The notes under the pieces were generated by a model that saw only the letters and a program-made list of their open reading frames with translations, was not told where the DNA came from and made no database searches. From Asticcacaulis biprosthecium C19 (GTDB lineage Bacteria; Pseudomonadota; Alphaproteobacteria; Caulobacterales; Caulobacteraceae): a stretch of DNA of 64,000 nt. The stretch spans positions 1,820,188 through 1,884,187 of the forward strand of contig NZ_GL883077.1 in NCBI RefSeq assembly GCF_000204015.1, given 5' to 3'. Position 1 is the stretch's first letter. Each line of letters starts with the position of its first letter. Made by a program: the position numbers and the translations under genes. This document shows, in pieces, positions 17,047 to 26,390 of this stretch.

Positions 17047-18564
17047 ATGAAGACCGGTCGCAAAGTGCGTTGGTACAAAGGTCTGGGGATAGGCGGCATG
17101 GCCGTGGCTATGGCCCTAGGCGCGGCTGCGCCCGCCTTTTCGGCCGCCGACGCGCCGGAAACCAGCCCCGGTACCGCGATCGCCATCATGCAGGCGGCTG
17201 CGGCCCTGCAGGGCGAAGACTGTGTGTCGGCGCGCGCGCCGCTGAACCTGCTGTGGAACGACCCCTATCTCGACCAGGCCGATCCGAACATGGCCGCGCA
17301 GATGCGCGCCGCCCTGATCGTCTGTACCGCCCAGACCGATGGCATGAAGGCCGCCATCGCCCTGTCGGCCAGCAATATCAAGCGCACCAACGCCACGGTT
17401 GCCGCCTATGATCTGCACGTCTTCCTTTTGATGGTCGATGGTCAGGTCCTGGCCGCCGGCACCTCGCTTAACGAAGGCCTGGAGCGTTTCCCGACAACAG
17501 CGCCCGCTCTGACCGACATGACTGTCCTGGGGCTGCTGGTGCAACTGAGCGCGGTTGACGGGGAGGCAAGCTTTGGCCTGCTGAACCGCCTGCAGGACGT
17601 GCGCTGGCAGGCTCATAATCCTGCCATGCGTCCGCTGATCGGGTTCCTGCGGGTCGAAGGCCTGCGCAAGGCCATCGCTGTCGGCGACGACGCCCGGGCC
17701 CGGCTGTACCGCCAGGATATCGCCCAGGACAGCCTGGTCTATGTGATCGCTCAGGGTGACGGTGAACTGAGCGATCCCAGTGTCCCGCCGATCGATGTCC
17801 GCCCGGTCATCGTGCGCGAGATCGAGGCCAATGCCTCCCGTGTCGCCGGAAACCCGGCCGAACTGATGGGGCTGCGCTACCTGATCATGCTGGAACGCGC
17901 CAATGACCAGAGTGCCCTGGCCCTGACCCAACTGGACGGCATCCTGAATCTGGTGGATCAGTATGGTCTGCAGAACTTCCAGAGCGTGGAATCCTATCCC
18001 GGTCTTCTGACCGACAAAGGGTCGCTGTTGGCCGATCTGGGCCGTTATGTCGATGCCGACAAGGCGTTCAAGGACGGTGCCGCCAAGCTGACGCCGGAAT
18101 ATGCCATCGATCACAATCTGATCTTCATGAACTACCTGACCGACAGTGGCCGCGAAAAGGACGCTCTGAACCTGGCCGCAACGCTGGTGCCGGAAGCGAT
18201 GGAACAGGACGACCGCTATCAACTGGTGGCGACACGGGCCTGCGCCTATGCCTATGCCGGTGATGAACCGGCCTATGCCCAGGCGGTTGAGGCGCTGGCG
18301 ACACAGCCGTTGCTGCGGGTCAAGCCGGCCCTGTGCGCCGGCGACAGCGAAGGCGCGGCCAAGGCCCTGATCGCGGCTATCAACGATCCCGACAGCCGTT
18401 TATCAGTGATCATGTTCATGCAGAACGGCCTGCCGGCCTTGCCGTTCGGCGAACGCGACAAGGGGTTCATTGCGGCGATGCAAGCCGTGAAGACACGGTC
18501 GGACGTCGTAGCGGCGGCTCAGGCGGCGAGGATCAATATCCGGACCTGGCCGCTGCGGTTCTGA
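17047..18564 (+). CDS. Large exported protein of unknown function, probably alpha-helical
   Basis: 505 residues from ATG 17047 (MKTGRKVRWYKGLGIGG), with GGGGGAC four bases upstream. Signal peptide with cleavage likely after AFSA (about 35). The mature protein is mainly Ala/Leu-rich helices of TPR-like amphipathic character (e.g. GSLLADLGRYVDADKAFKDG, REKDALNLAATL), with four scattered cysteines. No catalytic motif visible. It is transcribed away from the lipoprotein pair and converges with the next lipoprotein. Possibly a periplasmic scaffold; that is a guess from the helical repeats. Confidence 0.75.
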   Translation: MKTGRKVRWYKGLGIGGMAVAMALGAAAPAFSAADAPETSPGTAIAIMQAAAALQGEDCVSARAPLNLLWNDPYLDQADPNMAAQMRAALIVCTAQTDGMKAAIALSASNIKRTNATVAAYDLHVFLLMVDGQVLAAGTSLNEGLERFPTTAPALTDMTVLGLLVQLSAVDGEASFGLLNRLQDVRWQAHNPAMRPLIGFLRVEGLRKAIAVGDDARARLYRQDIAQDSLVYVIAQGDGELSDPSVPPIDVRPVIVREIEANASRVAGNPAELMGLRYLIMLERANDQSALALTQLDGILNLVDQYGLQNFQSVESYPGLLTDKGSLLADLGRYVDADKAFKDGAAKLTPEYAIDHNLIFMNYLTDSGREKDALNLAATLVPEAMEQDDRYQLVATRACAYAYAGDEPAYAQAVEALATQPLLRVKPALCAGDSEGAAKALIAAINDPDSRLSVIMFMQNGLPALPFGERDKGFIAAMQAVKTRSDVVAAAQAARINIRTWPLRF

Positions 18565-18625
18565 TAGCTGCCAGATTGTCTTTTCGTTTCCTCGCTACGA
18601 CGTGGGGAGGAGACGTAAGGCCGAT

Positions 18626-19114
18626 TTACTGCTGGTTGAGGTCGCAGCGGATGGTGTAAACCTGTTTCTGCAGAACTTCGACATAGTCCTGGGTGTCGTT
18701 GCACAGCATCGTCTCGACGCGTTTGCCGTCCTTCGCTGCGTAGGTCTCCAGACGGACGATCGGCTTGCCCTGGGAAATCTGCCCCAGTTTCGCCCGGTCA
18801 ATCGCCTTGGCTGTCAGATGGACGGTCTGGCCGTCCTTTACTTTCGGGTCGTACATGTCAGTACCGAGATGGATAGTGCCGTCGTTCGGATCAGCCAGAG
18901 ACACTGTCTCCTGGGTCACGATACCGAAGTAAAATGCCTTCAGCACCACCTTTTCACCCTTTTCACCGAGCTTCGCCACAGTTGCCGGGGTCAGCTTGAC
19001 CTCGACCGTGGAGCGGAAGTCGGTCGGCTTGGCCTCCTCTTCGCCGGATTGCGGGGAACACTGGACCAGACCAAGGCTCAGGACAGCGAACAGGGGAAGG
19101 GCAAACGCGCGCAT
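18626..19114 (-). CDS. Lipoprotein of unknown function
   Basis: 162 residues from ATG 19114 (MRAFALPLFAVLSLGL), with AAGG six bases upstream. The lipobox is LGLVQC. The mature part is a beta-rich domain (FRSTVEVKLTPATVAKLGEK, VHLTAKAIDRAKLGQI) with a pair of late cysteines (TMLCNDTQDY and YTIRCDLN) likely to form a disulfide. No family recognised. It follows the fucosidase gene by about 55 bp on the opposite reading side of a short gap, on the same strand. Confidence 0.75.
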   Translation of the reverse strand: MRAFALPLFAVLSLGLVQCSPQSGEEEAKPTDFRSTVEVKLTPATVAKLGEKGEKVVLKAFYFGIVTQETVSLADPNDGTIHLGTDMYDPKVKDGQTVHLTAKAIDRAKLGQISQGKPIVRLETYAAKDGKRVETMLCNDTQDYVEVLQKQVYTIRCDLNQQ

Positions 19115-19168
19115 GGGCAACCTTTCAAGAGTCAGGCCGTCCCATAGCTGTGAAATGCGACAGTTTTG

Positions 19169-20797
19169 TTAAACCAGCCCCGTTCCCATGATCTTCAGCG
19201 CCGGCGAGAAGGCCGGGCGGGCGTCCGGCAGCTTTACCGTCAGACCGTCCATGCCCAGTTCGAACGTCAGCGGCTGGCCGTGGCCCAGCAGTTCGACCCG
19301 CTCGACCGAACCCTTGCGCAGGGGTGAACCCTCGGCGAGGCTGATCAAGGTGACATAGCCGCTGGTCGGCCATTCCAGCGGCAGGGCATACAAAGCCCCT
19401 GCCTTGGTGGTGTAGCGGATGTCTTCGTGCGTAAACGGCTTGGCTTCCGCCTCGTTCATATGGCCTTCGACCACCTTGAACGGGCCTTCGCCGAAAACGG
19501 TGTAGGGGCGGGTGGCGAAGATGGCCTCGCCATTGACGTCCAGCCAGGCCTTCATTTCACCCAGGATGGCGACTTCCTTTTCGTCGATTTCGCCGTTGCC
19601 GCGCACCGGGATCGACAGAAGCATGTTGCCGTTTTTCGACACAATATCGACCAGACGCTGGATGACGTTTTTGGCGCTCTTGTAACCGTTGCGCTCATAC
19701 AGCCCGCGGTCGTAGTGCCAGTTGCCGATGCAGGTGCAGGTCTGCCAGACATTGTCGCGCAAGCGGTCGGAATAGCCGCGCTCGATGTCTTCGGTGATCG
19801 CCTTGCGCTGGGTGTCATCCAGCTTCTTGCCCGTGGCGATGACGTTGGCCGTGCCGTGCCACTTGACCGCCTGGTTGTAGTAGTAGGCCGTGGCGTCGAG
19901 GCCATATTGTTCCAACGGCAGGCCATAGTTATCGAAATAGACCAAATCCGGCCGGTACTTGTCGATCATGTCGTTCTGGCGCAGCAGCCACTTTTTGGCA
20001 TAGTAGGCGCCGTTGGGCGGTACGGTCTCCAGCCACTGACCCGAGGTGGTGTTGATGTGGTCCTGCATGGCCTTGATCGAGTTGATGCCGTCGGGTGGCG
20101 GCATGTCGCCGAAGCGGCCGGTGTACAATTCCTGCGGATCGTAGCCGTCCCACCACTTGCCCTTGCCGTCGGCCTTGGTCAGGCGGGCGGCGTCGTAGCG
20201 CAAGCCCTTGACCGGACCTTCGGCGTCATAGCCATAGGCCGTTTGCCACCAGTGCCAGGCGTGGGCGGCGTGGTTGGATAGGCCGAACTTCAGGCCGTGT
20301 TTGCGCGCGGCGGCGGCGAAGTCGCCGCAGATGTCGCGCTTGGGGCCTATATTGACCGAGTTCCAGTTCTGGTATTTCGAGTCATAGAGATCGAAATTGT
20401 CATGGTGGTTGGCCATGGCGACGAAGTATTTGGCACCGACCGATTTATAGAGGCCGATAAGGCCATCGGGATCGAACTTCTCGGCCTTCCAGTCCTTGAG
20501 GAACTCCATGAAGCCGAACTGAGCCGGGTGGCCGTAGGTTTTGGTATGGTGTTCGTAATAGAAGTTGCCCTGGATATACATCTGGCGGCCGTACCAGTCG
20601 CCGCATTCCGGGATACACTGCGGCCCCCAATGCGCCCACAGGCCCAGCTTGGCGTCGCGGAACCAGTCCGGGGTCTGGTAGGCTGAGCCCAGTGACTCCC
20701 AGGTCGCTTTGTAGGGGGCGGCGGCAGCATGAGTTACGGTGGGGAGCGCGGCGACTGCGGGCGCCGCGGTCAACAGATTACGACGGGACAGTTTCAC
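19169..20797 (-). CDS. Alpha-L-fucosidase, GH29
   Basis: 542 residues beginning at a GTG (20797) whose GTGA overlaps the stop of the upstream esterase. The N-terminus KLSRRNLLTAAPAVAAL is a twin-arginine-type signal. The GH29 barrel is shown by WFRDAKLGLWAHWGPQ, the YFVAMANHHDNFDLYDS strand, and PDLVYFDNYGLP, which holds the probable nucleophile Asp. A small C-terminal beta domain follows (about 430-542). It would remove terminal alpha-L-fucose from xyloglucan, glycans or sulfated fucans in the periplasm. The L-fucose catabolic cluster at 39-46 kb and the adjacent acetylesterase fit this role. Confidence 0.93.
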   Translation of the reverse strand: MKLSRRNLLTAAPAVAALPTVTHAAAAPYKATWESLGSAYQTPDWFRDAKLGLWAHWGPQCIPECGDWYGRQMYIQGNFYYEHHTKTYGHPAQFGFMEFLKDWKAEKFDPDGLIGLYKSVGAKYFVAMANHHDNFDLYDSKYQNWNSVNIGPKRDICGDFAAAARKHGLKFGLSNHAAHAWHWWQTAYGYDAEGPVKGLRYDAARLTKADGKGKWWDGYDPQELYTGRFGDMPPPDGINSIKAMQDHINTTSGQWLETVPPNGAYYAKKWLLRQNDMIDKYRPDLVYFDNYGLPLEQYGLDATAYYYNQAVKWHGTANVIATGKKLDDTQRKAITEDIERGYSDRLRDNVWQTCTCIGNWHYDRGLYERNGYKSAKNVIQRLVDIVSKNGNMLLSIPVRGNGEIDEKEVAILGEMKAWLDVNGEAIFATRPYTVFGEGPFKVVEGHMNEAEAKPFTHEDIRYTTKAGALYALPLEWPTSGYVTLISLAEGSPLRKGSVERVELLGHGQPLTFELGMDGLTVKLPDARPAFSPALKIMGTGLV

Positions 20798-22779
20798 GGG
20801 TTGTTCTCCATTTCACCAATTCTTAACTCAAAAGGACCCGCGGGCAGGTCGTCCTTGCTGTACAGGTTGACATAGGGGCTGTCGGCCCAAGCGTAGCGCA
20901 CCTTGACCACGCCGACGCGATTGGCGCCCTGCAGAATGACGCGGTCGCCGTCGGGTGTGGCTGAGACGAAGGTGCAGTCGGTTTCGGTACAGGCTTCGAA
21001 ACCCAGGGCGGTGGCGCCGGAATAGGTGACCAGACCGCCGTTGGTGTTCTTGAAGGTGACGATCAGGTCGTCGACCATGGGGGTAACGCTGACCGGCTCA
21101 GGGCCTGATGGGGTGGCGGATTTGCCGTAGACGACGCTCTGGGCGACGCGGGCCAGACGGTCGCCGACCACGGTCTTCTGGGTCGGGTGGATGTCGAAGC
21201 GGTCGCCGACGTCGAGGCTGATGGCCAGGCCGGCGTGAGGATCCGCCTTGACGGCCCGGCGTTGCGAGTCCCGCAGCCGCGCCCAGCCGGAATTGACCGG
21301 CTGGGACGCGACCGGGCCATAGTCGGCCAGTTGCACGATCAGGAAGGGCAGGGTGGGGTTGTCGAACTTCTGGCGCCAGTCGGCCATCCAGGCCGTCATC
21401 AGGGTCTGGTATTCAACCGGTGAATCGACATTGGCCTCGCCCTGATACCAGGCCACGCCCTTGAGGGTATAGGGCGCGACCGGCGCGATCATGGCGTTGT
21501 AAAGGGTGGTCAGGCCGTTGGGCACCGCCCAGGGTTCACCCTCGACCTTGGCGCCGGGGCGAATGGGGCCGGAAATCTTGTAACGCCAGACATTGGGCAG
21601 GGCGACCGTGCTGCCGTCGGCGAAACGGATCTTCTTATCAGCGGTCTTGCCGTACAGGCCGCCGCCGCCGCCGGTATCGGTAACGCGCACGACGATGGTG
21701 TTTCGCCCGGCCTTCAGGGTGCCGGCCTGCAGGTCATATTCGCGCGGCGCGTTCCAGCCATAGGTGGTGCCGGCCTTCACGCCATTGACCCAGGTAATGT
21801 CGACATCGTCGATGGGCCCCAGGCTCAGGCGCGCCGCCTGTGCCGCCTGGGCCTTTGTGACGTTGACGGTCGTCCGGTACCAGACGATGCCGTCGAAGCT
21901 CGCCAGATCCGGATCTGGCGAGCTCTCCCAGATGACGTCAGGGACGATGGTCTTCCAGTCGTTGTCACGGAACTTGGGGTCGATCCATTGCAGCTTGGTG
22001 GCCAGGTCGTCCTCGGTCGCCTTCCAGGCGTCCTGGGTGGCGGCGGCCCATTGGGTCTGGGCGGCGGCGCGGTCGCTGGCATAGAGGTTCAGAGCGTCGA
22101 GGCCCGGGCGATAGCTGGAGACCGTGCTCAGGCCCTCCTGGCTCATCCAGGCCTGGATAAAGGTGCCGCCCCACGAGGCATGGATCATGCCGACGGGGAC
22201 ATTCTCCGTCTTCGCCAGCGACTTGCTCATGAAATAACAGACGGCCGAGGCGTCGCCGACGGTTTGCGGCGAGACCACCTGCCACGGTGTCGCTTTGCTG
22301 AGCTCAGATTGCGGCGTGACGGCCGCGACGCGGTCGAGGGTAATAAAGCGCAGTTTATCGTTGCTGGTGTTCAGCTCGGCGCCGGCATTGGTGGTATAGC
22401 GGACGGTGAACTCCATGTTCGACTGGCCGGAACACAGATAGACGTCGCCGACCAGGATGTCATTCAGCGTCGTGGTCGCAATGCCGTCCGAGACGGCCAG
22501 GCTATAGGGGCCGCCCGCCTTTGTCGGCGGAAGTTGGGACGCCCATTTTCCGGCAGCGTTGGCGGTAGCGGTGGCTTTGGCGCCGTTGAAGGTGACAGTG
22601 ACGGCCGAACCTGGCACGGCGGTGCCCCAAACCTTGACCGCCGCGTCGCGCTGCAGGACGGCATGGTCGCCAAAGACGCCGGCGAACCGCGGTGGCTCCG
22701 CCGCATGAACGGTCCCGGGCAAGACGGTGAAAGTCAGAACGGCCAGGACGGCTGCGGAGGCGCGGAACGGTAACGGCAT
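20794..22779 (-). CDS. Sialate O-acetylesterase-type SGNH esterase
   Basis: 661 residues with a Sec signal (cleavage near VHA-AEP). The sequence follows the sialate O-acetylesterase family: GVFGDHAVLQRDAAVKVWG, a first beta domain, then the catalytic Ser in LCSGQSNMEFTV, an inserted galactose-binding-like beta domain (about 270-400, with TTVNVTKAQAAQAARL), and GVAWYQGEANVDSPVEY with the oxyanion residues. The C-terminal catalytic Asp/His pair lies near DIHPTQKTVVGDRLA. It removes acetyl groups from sugars, as reported for both sialic acid and xylan-type substrates. The stop overlaps the start of the alpha-L-fucosidase. Confidence 0.92.
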   Translation of the reverse strand: MPLPFRASAAVLAVLTFTVLPGTVHAAEPPRFAGVFGDHAVLQRDAAVKVWGTAVPGSAVTVTFNGAKATATANAAGKWASQLPPTKAGGPYSLAVSDGIATTTLNDILVGDVYLCSGQSNMEFTVRYTTNAGAELNTSNDKLRFITLDRVAAVTPQSELSKATPWQVVSPQTVGDASAVCYFMSKSLAKTENVPVGMIHASWGGTFIQAWMSQEGLSTVSSYRPGLDALNLYASDRAAAQTQWAAATQDAWKATEDDLATKLQWIDPKFRDNDWKTIVPDVIWESSPDPDLASFDGIVWYRTTVNVTKAQAAQAARLSLGPIDDVDITWVNGVKAGTTYGWNAPREYDLQAGTLKAGRNTIVVRVTDTGGGGGLYGKTADKKIRFADGSTVALPNVWRYKISGPIRPGAKVEGEPWAVPNGLTTLYNAMIAPVAPYTLKGVAWYQGEANVDSPVEYQTLMTAWMADWRQKFDNPTLPFLIVQLADYGPVASQPVNSGWARLRDSQRRAVKADPHAGLAISLDVGDRFDIHPTQKTVVGDRLARVAQSVVYGKSATPSGPEPVSVTPMVDDLIVTFKNTNGGLVTYSGATALGFEACTETDCTFVSATPDGDRVILQGANRVGVVKVRYAWADSPYVNLYSKDDLPAGPFELRIGEMENNP

Positions 22780-22907
22780 GACAGCACCCTTTACTTAAAT
22801 CCTGGCGGCGATAACGGCAAACAATGACCTATAATTCAAGTGCTTTTTGTATGACAACTGCCCCTTTGGCGTTTTGCCCGCCAAACGGATTTTATCAGCG
22901 AACGGAG

Positions 22908-22921
22908 TGTGACCGCTATCA
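22908..22921. promoter_or_regulatory. Weak candidate XylR site between the esterase and xylR
   Basis: TGTGACCGCTATCA matches the xylX operator TGTTAGCGCTAACA at 11 of 14 positions. It lies in the 240-bp gap between the divergent acetylesterase and xylR genes. Position is suggestive; similarity could be chance. Confidence 0.25.
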
Positions 22922-23019
22922 ACCCATTTGCCAAGCCAGGGTTTGCGTCCTATAGATGTTCGGAACCATAAGGCGCGGCATGATGAATCGCGCCCAGTTG
23001 AACAAGGGATGTAAACAGG

Positions 23020-24072
23020 TTGGCGCGCAAGGTCAGTCGCCGGGGCGGCAATATCGTCACCATTCACGATGTGGCGCGCCACGTCGGCGTGTCACCGATG
23101 ACGGTGTCGCGCGTGATCAATGGCGAAAAGAACGTCCGCGAGGAAACCCGCGCCAAGGTCCTGGCCTCGGTCGAAGCGCTGAACTATTCCCCCAACCTGG
23201 CGGCACGATCTCTGGCGACCCAGGATTCGGCGCGTATCGGCCTGCTGTACTCCAACCCGTCCGTCGCCTTTCTGAGCGAATTCCTGGTGGGTATCCTGTC
23301 GGAAAGCTCTCAGAGTGGCGCGCAGCTGCTGATTGAGTCCTGCGAAGGGCCCGAAGGCGCCACCGCGGCGCTGGAGAAGATGAAGGCCAATGGCTGCGAC
23401 GGGGTTATCCTGTCGCCGCCGCTCAGCGACTCGTCTCGGGTGGCGAAGGTGTTACGCGACATGGATCTGCCGTTCGTTGGCGTCGCCATGGCCCGGCCGG
23501 ATCCGCAGGTCTGCTGTGTTACGATCGACGACTTCAAGGCGGCGTTTTCGATGACGAAGCGACTCATCGAACTGGGGCATCAGCGCATCGGCTTCATCAA
23601 GGGGCATCCCAATGCCTATGCCAGTCAGACGCGCTTTGAAGGCTTCGAAGCGGCGATGCAGAAGGCCGGCATCACCGTCGACCCAGCCCTGGTAGCGCAG
23701 GGTTACTTCACCTACCGCTCGGGCTTCGACGCCGCCGAGCGCATGCTGAACTGCAAGGACCGTCCGACGGCCATCTTTGCCAGCAACGATGACATGGCCG
23801 CCGGCGCGGTTGCCACTGTCCACCGTATGGGCCTCGACGTTCCCGACCACGTCACCATTGTGGGCTTCGACGATACCGCCATGGCCTCCTCTGTATGGCC
23901 CGAGCTGACCACGGTGCGTCAGCCGATCGCCGACATGGCGGCGCTGAGCGTGCGGCTGATGAACGACCAGATTCGGGCCAAACGGCTGGGGAAACCGTTC
24001 GAACCCGTGCGTGAAATTCGCGATTTCGCTCTGATCGAACGACAGTCCTCGGCGCCGGTTGGGACGGCCTGA
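23020..24072 (+). CDS. xylR: LacI-family transcriptional regulator, likely xylose repressor
   Basis: 350 residues, apparently starting at TTG 23020 (no in-frame ATG nearby). The LacI helix-turn-helix is at about 13-60: VTIHDVARHVGVSPMTVSRV, then SPNLAARSLAT as the hinge. The periplasmic-binding-like ligand domain has IGLLYSNPSVAFLSEF, the PTAIFASNDDMAAGAV strand and VTIVGFDDTAMAS. It is followed by a perfect TGTTAGCGCTAACA palindrome in front of xylX, the type of site used by XylR of Caulobacter crescentus. It probably represses the xyl operon until xylose is present. The name rests on context and family. Confidence 0.88.
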   Translation: MARKVSRRGGNIVTIHDVARHVGVSPMTVSRVINGEKNVREETRAKVLASVEALNYSPNLAARSLATQDSARIGLLYSNPSVAFLSEFLVGILSESSQSGAQLLIESCEGPEGATAALEKMKANGCDGVILSPPLSDSSRVAKVLRDMDLPFVGVAMARPDPQVCCVTIDDFKAAFSMTKRLIELGHQRIGFIKGHPNAYASQTRFEGFEAAMQKAGITVDPALVAQGYFTYRSGFDAAERMLNCKDRPTAIFASNDDMAAGAVATVHRMGLDVPDHVTIVGFDDTAMASSVWPELTTVRQPIADMAALSVRLMNDQIRAKRLGKPFEPVREIRDFALIERQSSAPVGTA

Positions 24073-24132
24073 TCATTGGAAGCGCTTTCTGATTTCATTT
24101 TTACAAAAACGTCGCCAAATCCTAACTTTGAC

Positions 24133-24173
24133 TTGACAGGGCGTGGATCGTGTCTGATATGTTAGCGCTAACA
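24133..24173 (+). promoter_or_regulatory. xylX promoter with XylR operator
   Basis: TTGACA at 24133-24138 (-35) is followed 16-17 bp later by a weak -10 (TGATAT/GATATG, 24155-24161). The perfect 14-bp palindrome TGTTAGCGCTAACA at 24160-24173 overlaps the -10 and start region. This layout matches the known xylose-inducible promoter of Caulobacter crescentus. Confidence 0.88.
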
Positions 24174-24277
24174 AAGCGGTCCCGCCACGACGCGTTTGCG
24201 TCGGGGCAGAGGGCTGTCTATAAAACGGGTTGAGGAAGACCGCGGTTTTGTCCGCAAAGACTTTTAGGGACTTGCAC

Positions 24278-25471
24278 ATGCCTGACACTCTGAACCCGGC
24301 TTTTTTGCCCGAGGACTGGAAGAACGCGACCCTCGTCGGTCGCCTGGATACCCCTGATGGCCCGACCCCGATCCTGATCAAGGGCGGCGAGGTTTTCGAT
24401 ATGTGCGCGGTCGCGCCGACCGTGTCGCAACTGTTCAAGGTATGGCCGCAGACCGGCGCGCCTGAAGGCGGTCTGTCGCTGGGTAAGCTGGAAGACTTCA
24501 CCTTCGCAAAAAGCTGGGCCGGCGAACGCAAGGGCAACCAGCTTCTGTCGCCGATCGATCTGCAGGTCGTGAAGGCAGCCGGTGTGACCTTCGCAGTCTC
24601 GGCCGTTGAGCGTGTGATCGAAGAGCGCGCGCGTGGCGATTCCGACAAGGCCCAGGGCATCCGCGACGCCCTGGCTGAGCGTGTCGGTTCCGACATTCGT
24701 TCGGTCAAGCCGGGCTCTGAAGAGTCCGCCAAGCTGAAGGCCGCCCTGATCACCGACGGCCTGTGGTCACAATATCTCGAAGTCGCCATCGGCCCTGACG
24801 CCGAAGTGTTCACCAAGTCGGCGGTGCTGTCGAGCGTTGGATGGGGCGATGAGGTTGGCGTGCGCTCCGACTCGACGTGGAACAACCCTGAGCCCGAAGT
24901 TGTCATGGTCGTCGATCCGAACGGTCGCGCCATCGGCGCCACCCTGGGCAACGACGTCAATCTGCGCTGCTTCGAAGGCCGTTCGGCCCTGCTGCTGGGC
25001 AAGGCTAAGGACAATAACGCGTCGTGCGCGCTCGGGCCCTTCATCCGCGTGTTTGACGACGGTTTTACCATCGATGACGTCCGTTCGGCGGTGCTGGATC
25101 TGAAGATCGACGGGCCGGAAGGCTATGAGCTGGTCGGTCGTTCGACCATGAGTGAGATCAGCCGCGATCCGCTGGATCTGATTGCCCAGGCGATGAGCGA
25201 GCACCACTATCCCGACGGCTTCGTCCTGATGCTCGGCACGCTTTTTGCACCGACCCAAGACCGCGATGTCCCCGGCCGTGGCTTTACGCACAAGGTCGGT
25301 GATGTGGTCAAGGTATCCTCGCCCAAGCTGGGTTGCCTCGAAAACCGTGTTACCTTCTCCAAGGATGCGCGCCACTGGACCTTCGGTATCGCCGACCTGA
25401 TGCAAAACCTGGCCGACCGTGGCCTGTTGAAACCCCGTAATACCGCCCGGCCGCAAGCCCTGGCTTCTTAA
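24278..25471 (+). CDS. xylX: 2-keto-3-deoxy-D-xylonate dehydratase (FAH family)
   Basis: 397 residues from ATG 24278 (MPDTLNPAFLPEDWKNATL), with AGGGA upstream. It belongs to the fumarylacetoacetase-like fold: AVSAVERVIEERARGDSD, the metal-binding region NPEPEVVMVVDPNGR, and GLGN-like loop NDVNLRCFEGR. As the first gene after the XylR operator and followed by xylB, C and D, it corresponds to the Caulobacter xylX product, which dehydrates 2-keto-3-deoxyxylonate to 2-oxoglutarate semialdehyde in the Weimberg pathway. Gap to xylB is about 40 bp. Confidence 0.93.
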   Translation: MPDTLNPAFLPEDWKNATLVGRLDTPDGPTPILIKGGEVFDMCAVAPTVSQLFKVWPQTGAPEGGLSLGKLEDFTFAKSWAGERKGNQLLSPIDLQVVKAAGVTFAVSAVERVIEERARGDSDKAQGIRDALAERVGSDIRSVKPGSEESAKLKAALITDGLWSQYLEVAIGPDAEVFTKSAVLSSVGWGDEVGVRSDSTWNNPEPEVVMVVDPNGRAIGATLGNDVNLRCFEGRSALLLGKAKDNNASCALGPFIRVFDDGFTIDDVRSAVLDLKIDGPEGYELVGRSTMSEISRDPLDLIAQAMSEHHYPDGFVLMLGTLFAPTQDRDVPGRGFTHKVGDVVKVSSPKLGCLENRVTFSKDARHWTFGIADLMQNLADRGLLKPRNTARPQALAS

Positions 25472-25512
25472 GCGAAACTTGCGTCGTACTCGTACAGAAA
25501 GAACCCGTGACC

Positions 25513-26241
25513 ATGTCCTCAGCCATCTATCCCAGTCTCAAGGGCCGCACGGTATTGATCACCGGCGGAGGCTCCGGTATCGGCGCAGGCCTGGTCACCG
25601 GCTTCGTCCGTCAGGGCGCCATCGTCCACTTCATCGATCTGGCCGACAGTGTCTCGGCAACTTTGGAACCTGGTTCGGCCACGTTTCACAAGTGCGACCT
25701 GACCGATATCCCGGCGGTCGAGAAGGTGATCGCCGGCATTGGTCCGGTCGATATCCTGCTCAACAACGCCGCCAATGACGATCGTCACCGTCTGGAAGAC
25801 GTCACCGAGGCCTATTTCGACAACCGTATCGCGGTCAACCTGAAGCACCTGCTGTTCTGCGCCAAGGCAGTTGTGCCGGGCATGAAGGCCAAGGGCGGCG
25901 GCGCCATCATCAACTTCGGTTCGATCTCGTGGCACCTGGGTCTGCCGGATCTGGTCCTGTACGAAACGGCCAAGGCCGGTATCGAAGGCATGACCCGCGC
26001 ACTGGCGCGTGAACTGGGCCCTGACAATATCCGCGTCACCACCATCCTTCCCGGCAATGTGAAGACGCCGCGCCAGATGAAGTGGTACACGCCGGAAGGC
26101 GAGCAGCAGATCGTTGATGCCCAGTGCTTGAAAGGCCGTATCGAACCTGCCAACGTCGCCGCTCTGGCGCTGTTCCTGGCTTCGGACGACGCGTCGCTGT
26201 GCACCGGCCATGGTTACTGGATCGACGCCGGCTGGCGGTAG
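25513..26241 (+). CDS. xylB: D-xylose 1-dehydrogenase (SDR family)
   Basis: 242 residues. I take ATG 25513 (MSSAIYPSLKGRTVLITGGG) because it matches the Caulobacter enzyme; an in-frame GTG lies two codons earlier. The SDR cofactor motif is TGGGSGIG, followed by NNAANDD, the catalytic Ser in INFGSISWHLGL and the Y-x3-K of LYETAKAGIEG. The C-terminus DASLCTGHGYWIDAGWR is nearly the same as in Caulobacter XylB. It oxidises D-xylose to D-xylonolactone with NAD+. An inverted repeat of ~115 bp separates it from xylC. Confidence 0.95.
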   Translation: MSSAIYPSLKGRTVLITGGGSGIGAGLVTGFVRQGAIVHFIDLADSVSATLEPGSATFHKCDLTDIPAVEKVIAGIGPVDILLNNAANDDRHRLEDVTEAYFDNRIAVNLKHLLFCAKAVVPGMKAKGGGAIINFGSISWHLGLPDLVLYETAKAGIEGMTRALARELGPDNIRVTTILPGNVKTPRQMKWYTPEGEQQIVDAQCLKGRIEPANVAALALFLASDDASLCTGHGYWIDAGWR

Positions 26242-26255
26242 GCCTGAGTTAAGAG

Positions 26256-26370
26256 TACCCCTCCACCGCTTCGCGGTCCCCCTCCCCACAGGTGGGGAGG
26301 AGAGGGGAAGTCACTCCCTTCTTCTCCTCCCCACCTGTGGGGAGGGGGACGGCGAAGCGGTGGAGGGGTA
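26256..26370. repeat. Large palindromic repeat inside the xyl operon
   Basis: Two 47-bp arms (26256-26302 and 26324-26370) pair with one mismatch around a 21-base loop. The arms contain CACCGCTTCGCGGTCCCC and CCTCCCCACAGGTGGGGAGG; the latter is itself a palindrome. It lies 14 bp after the xylB stop and ends 10 bp before the xylC ribosome site, so it will form a strong hairpin in the operon mRNA. Similar hairpins are common between genes of Caulobacterales and related alphaproteobacteria. Confidence 0.92.
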
Positions 26371-26390
26371 TCTTTCTTTCGGAGGTTCCG

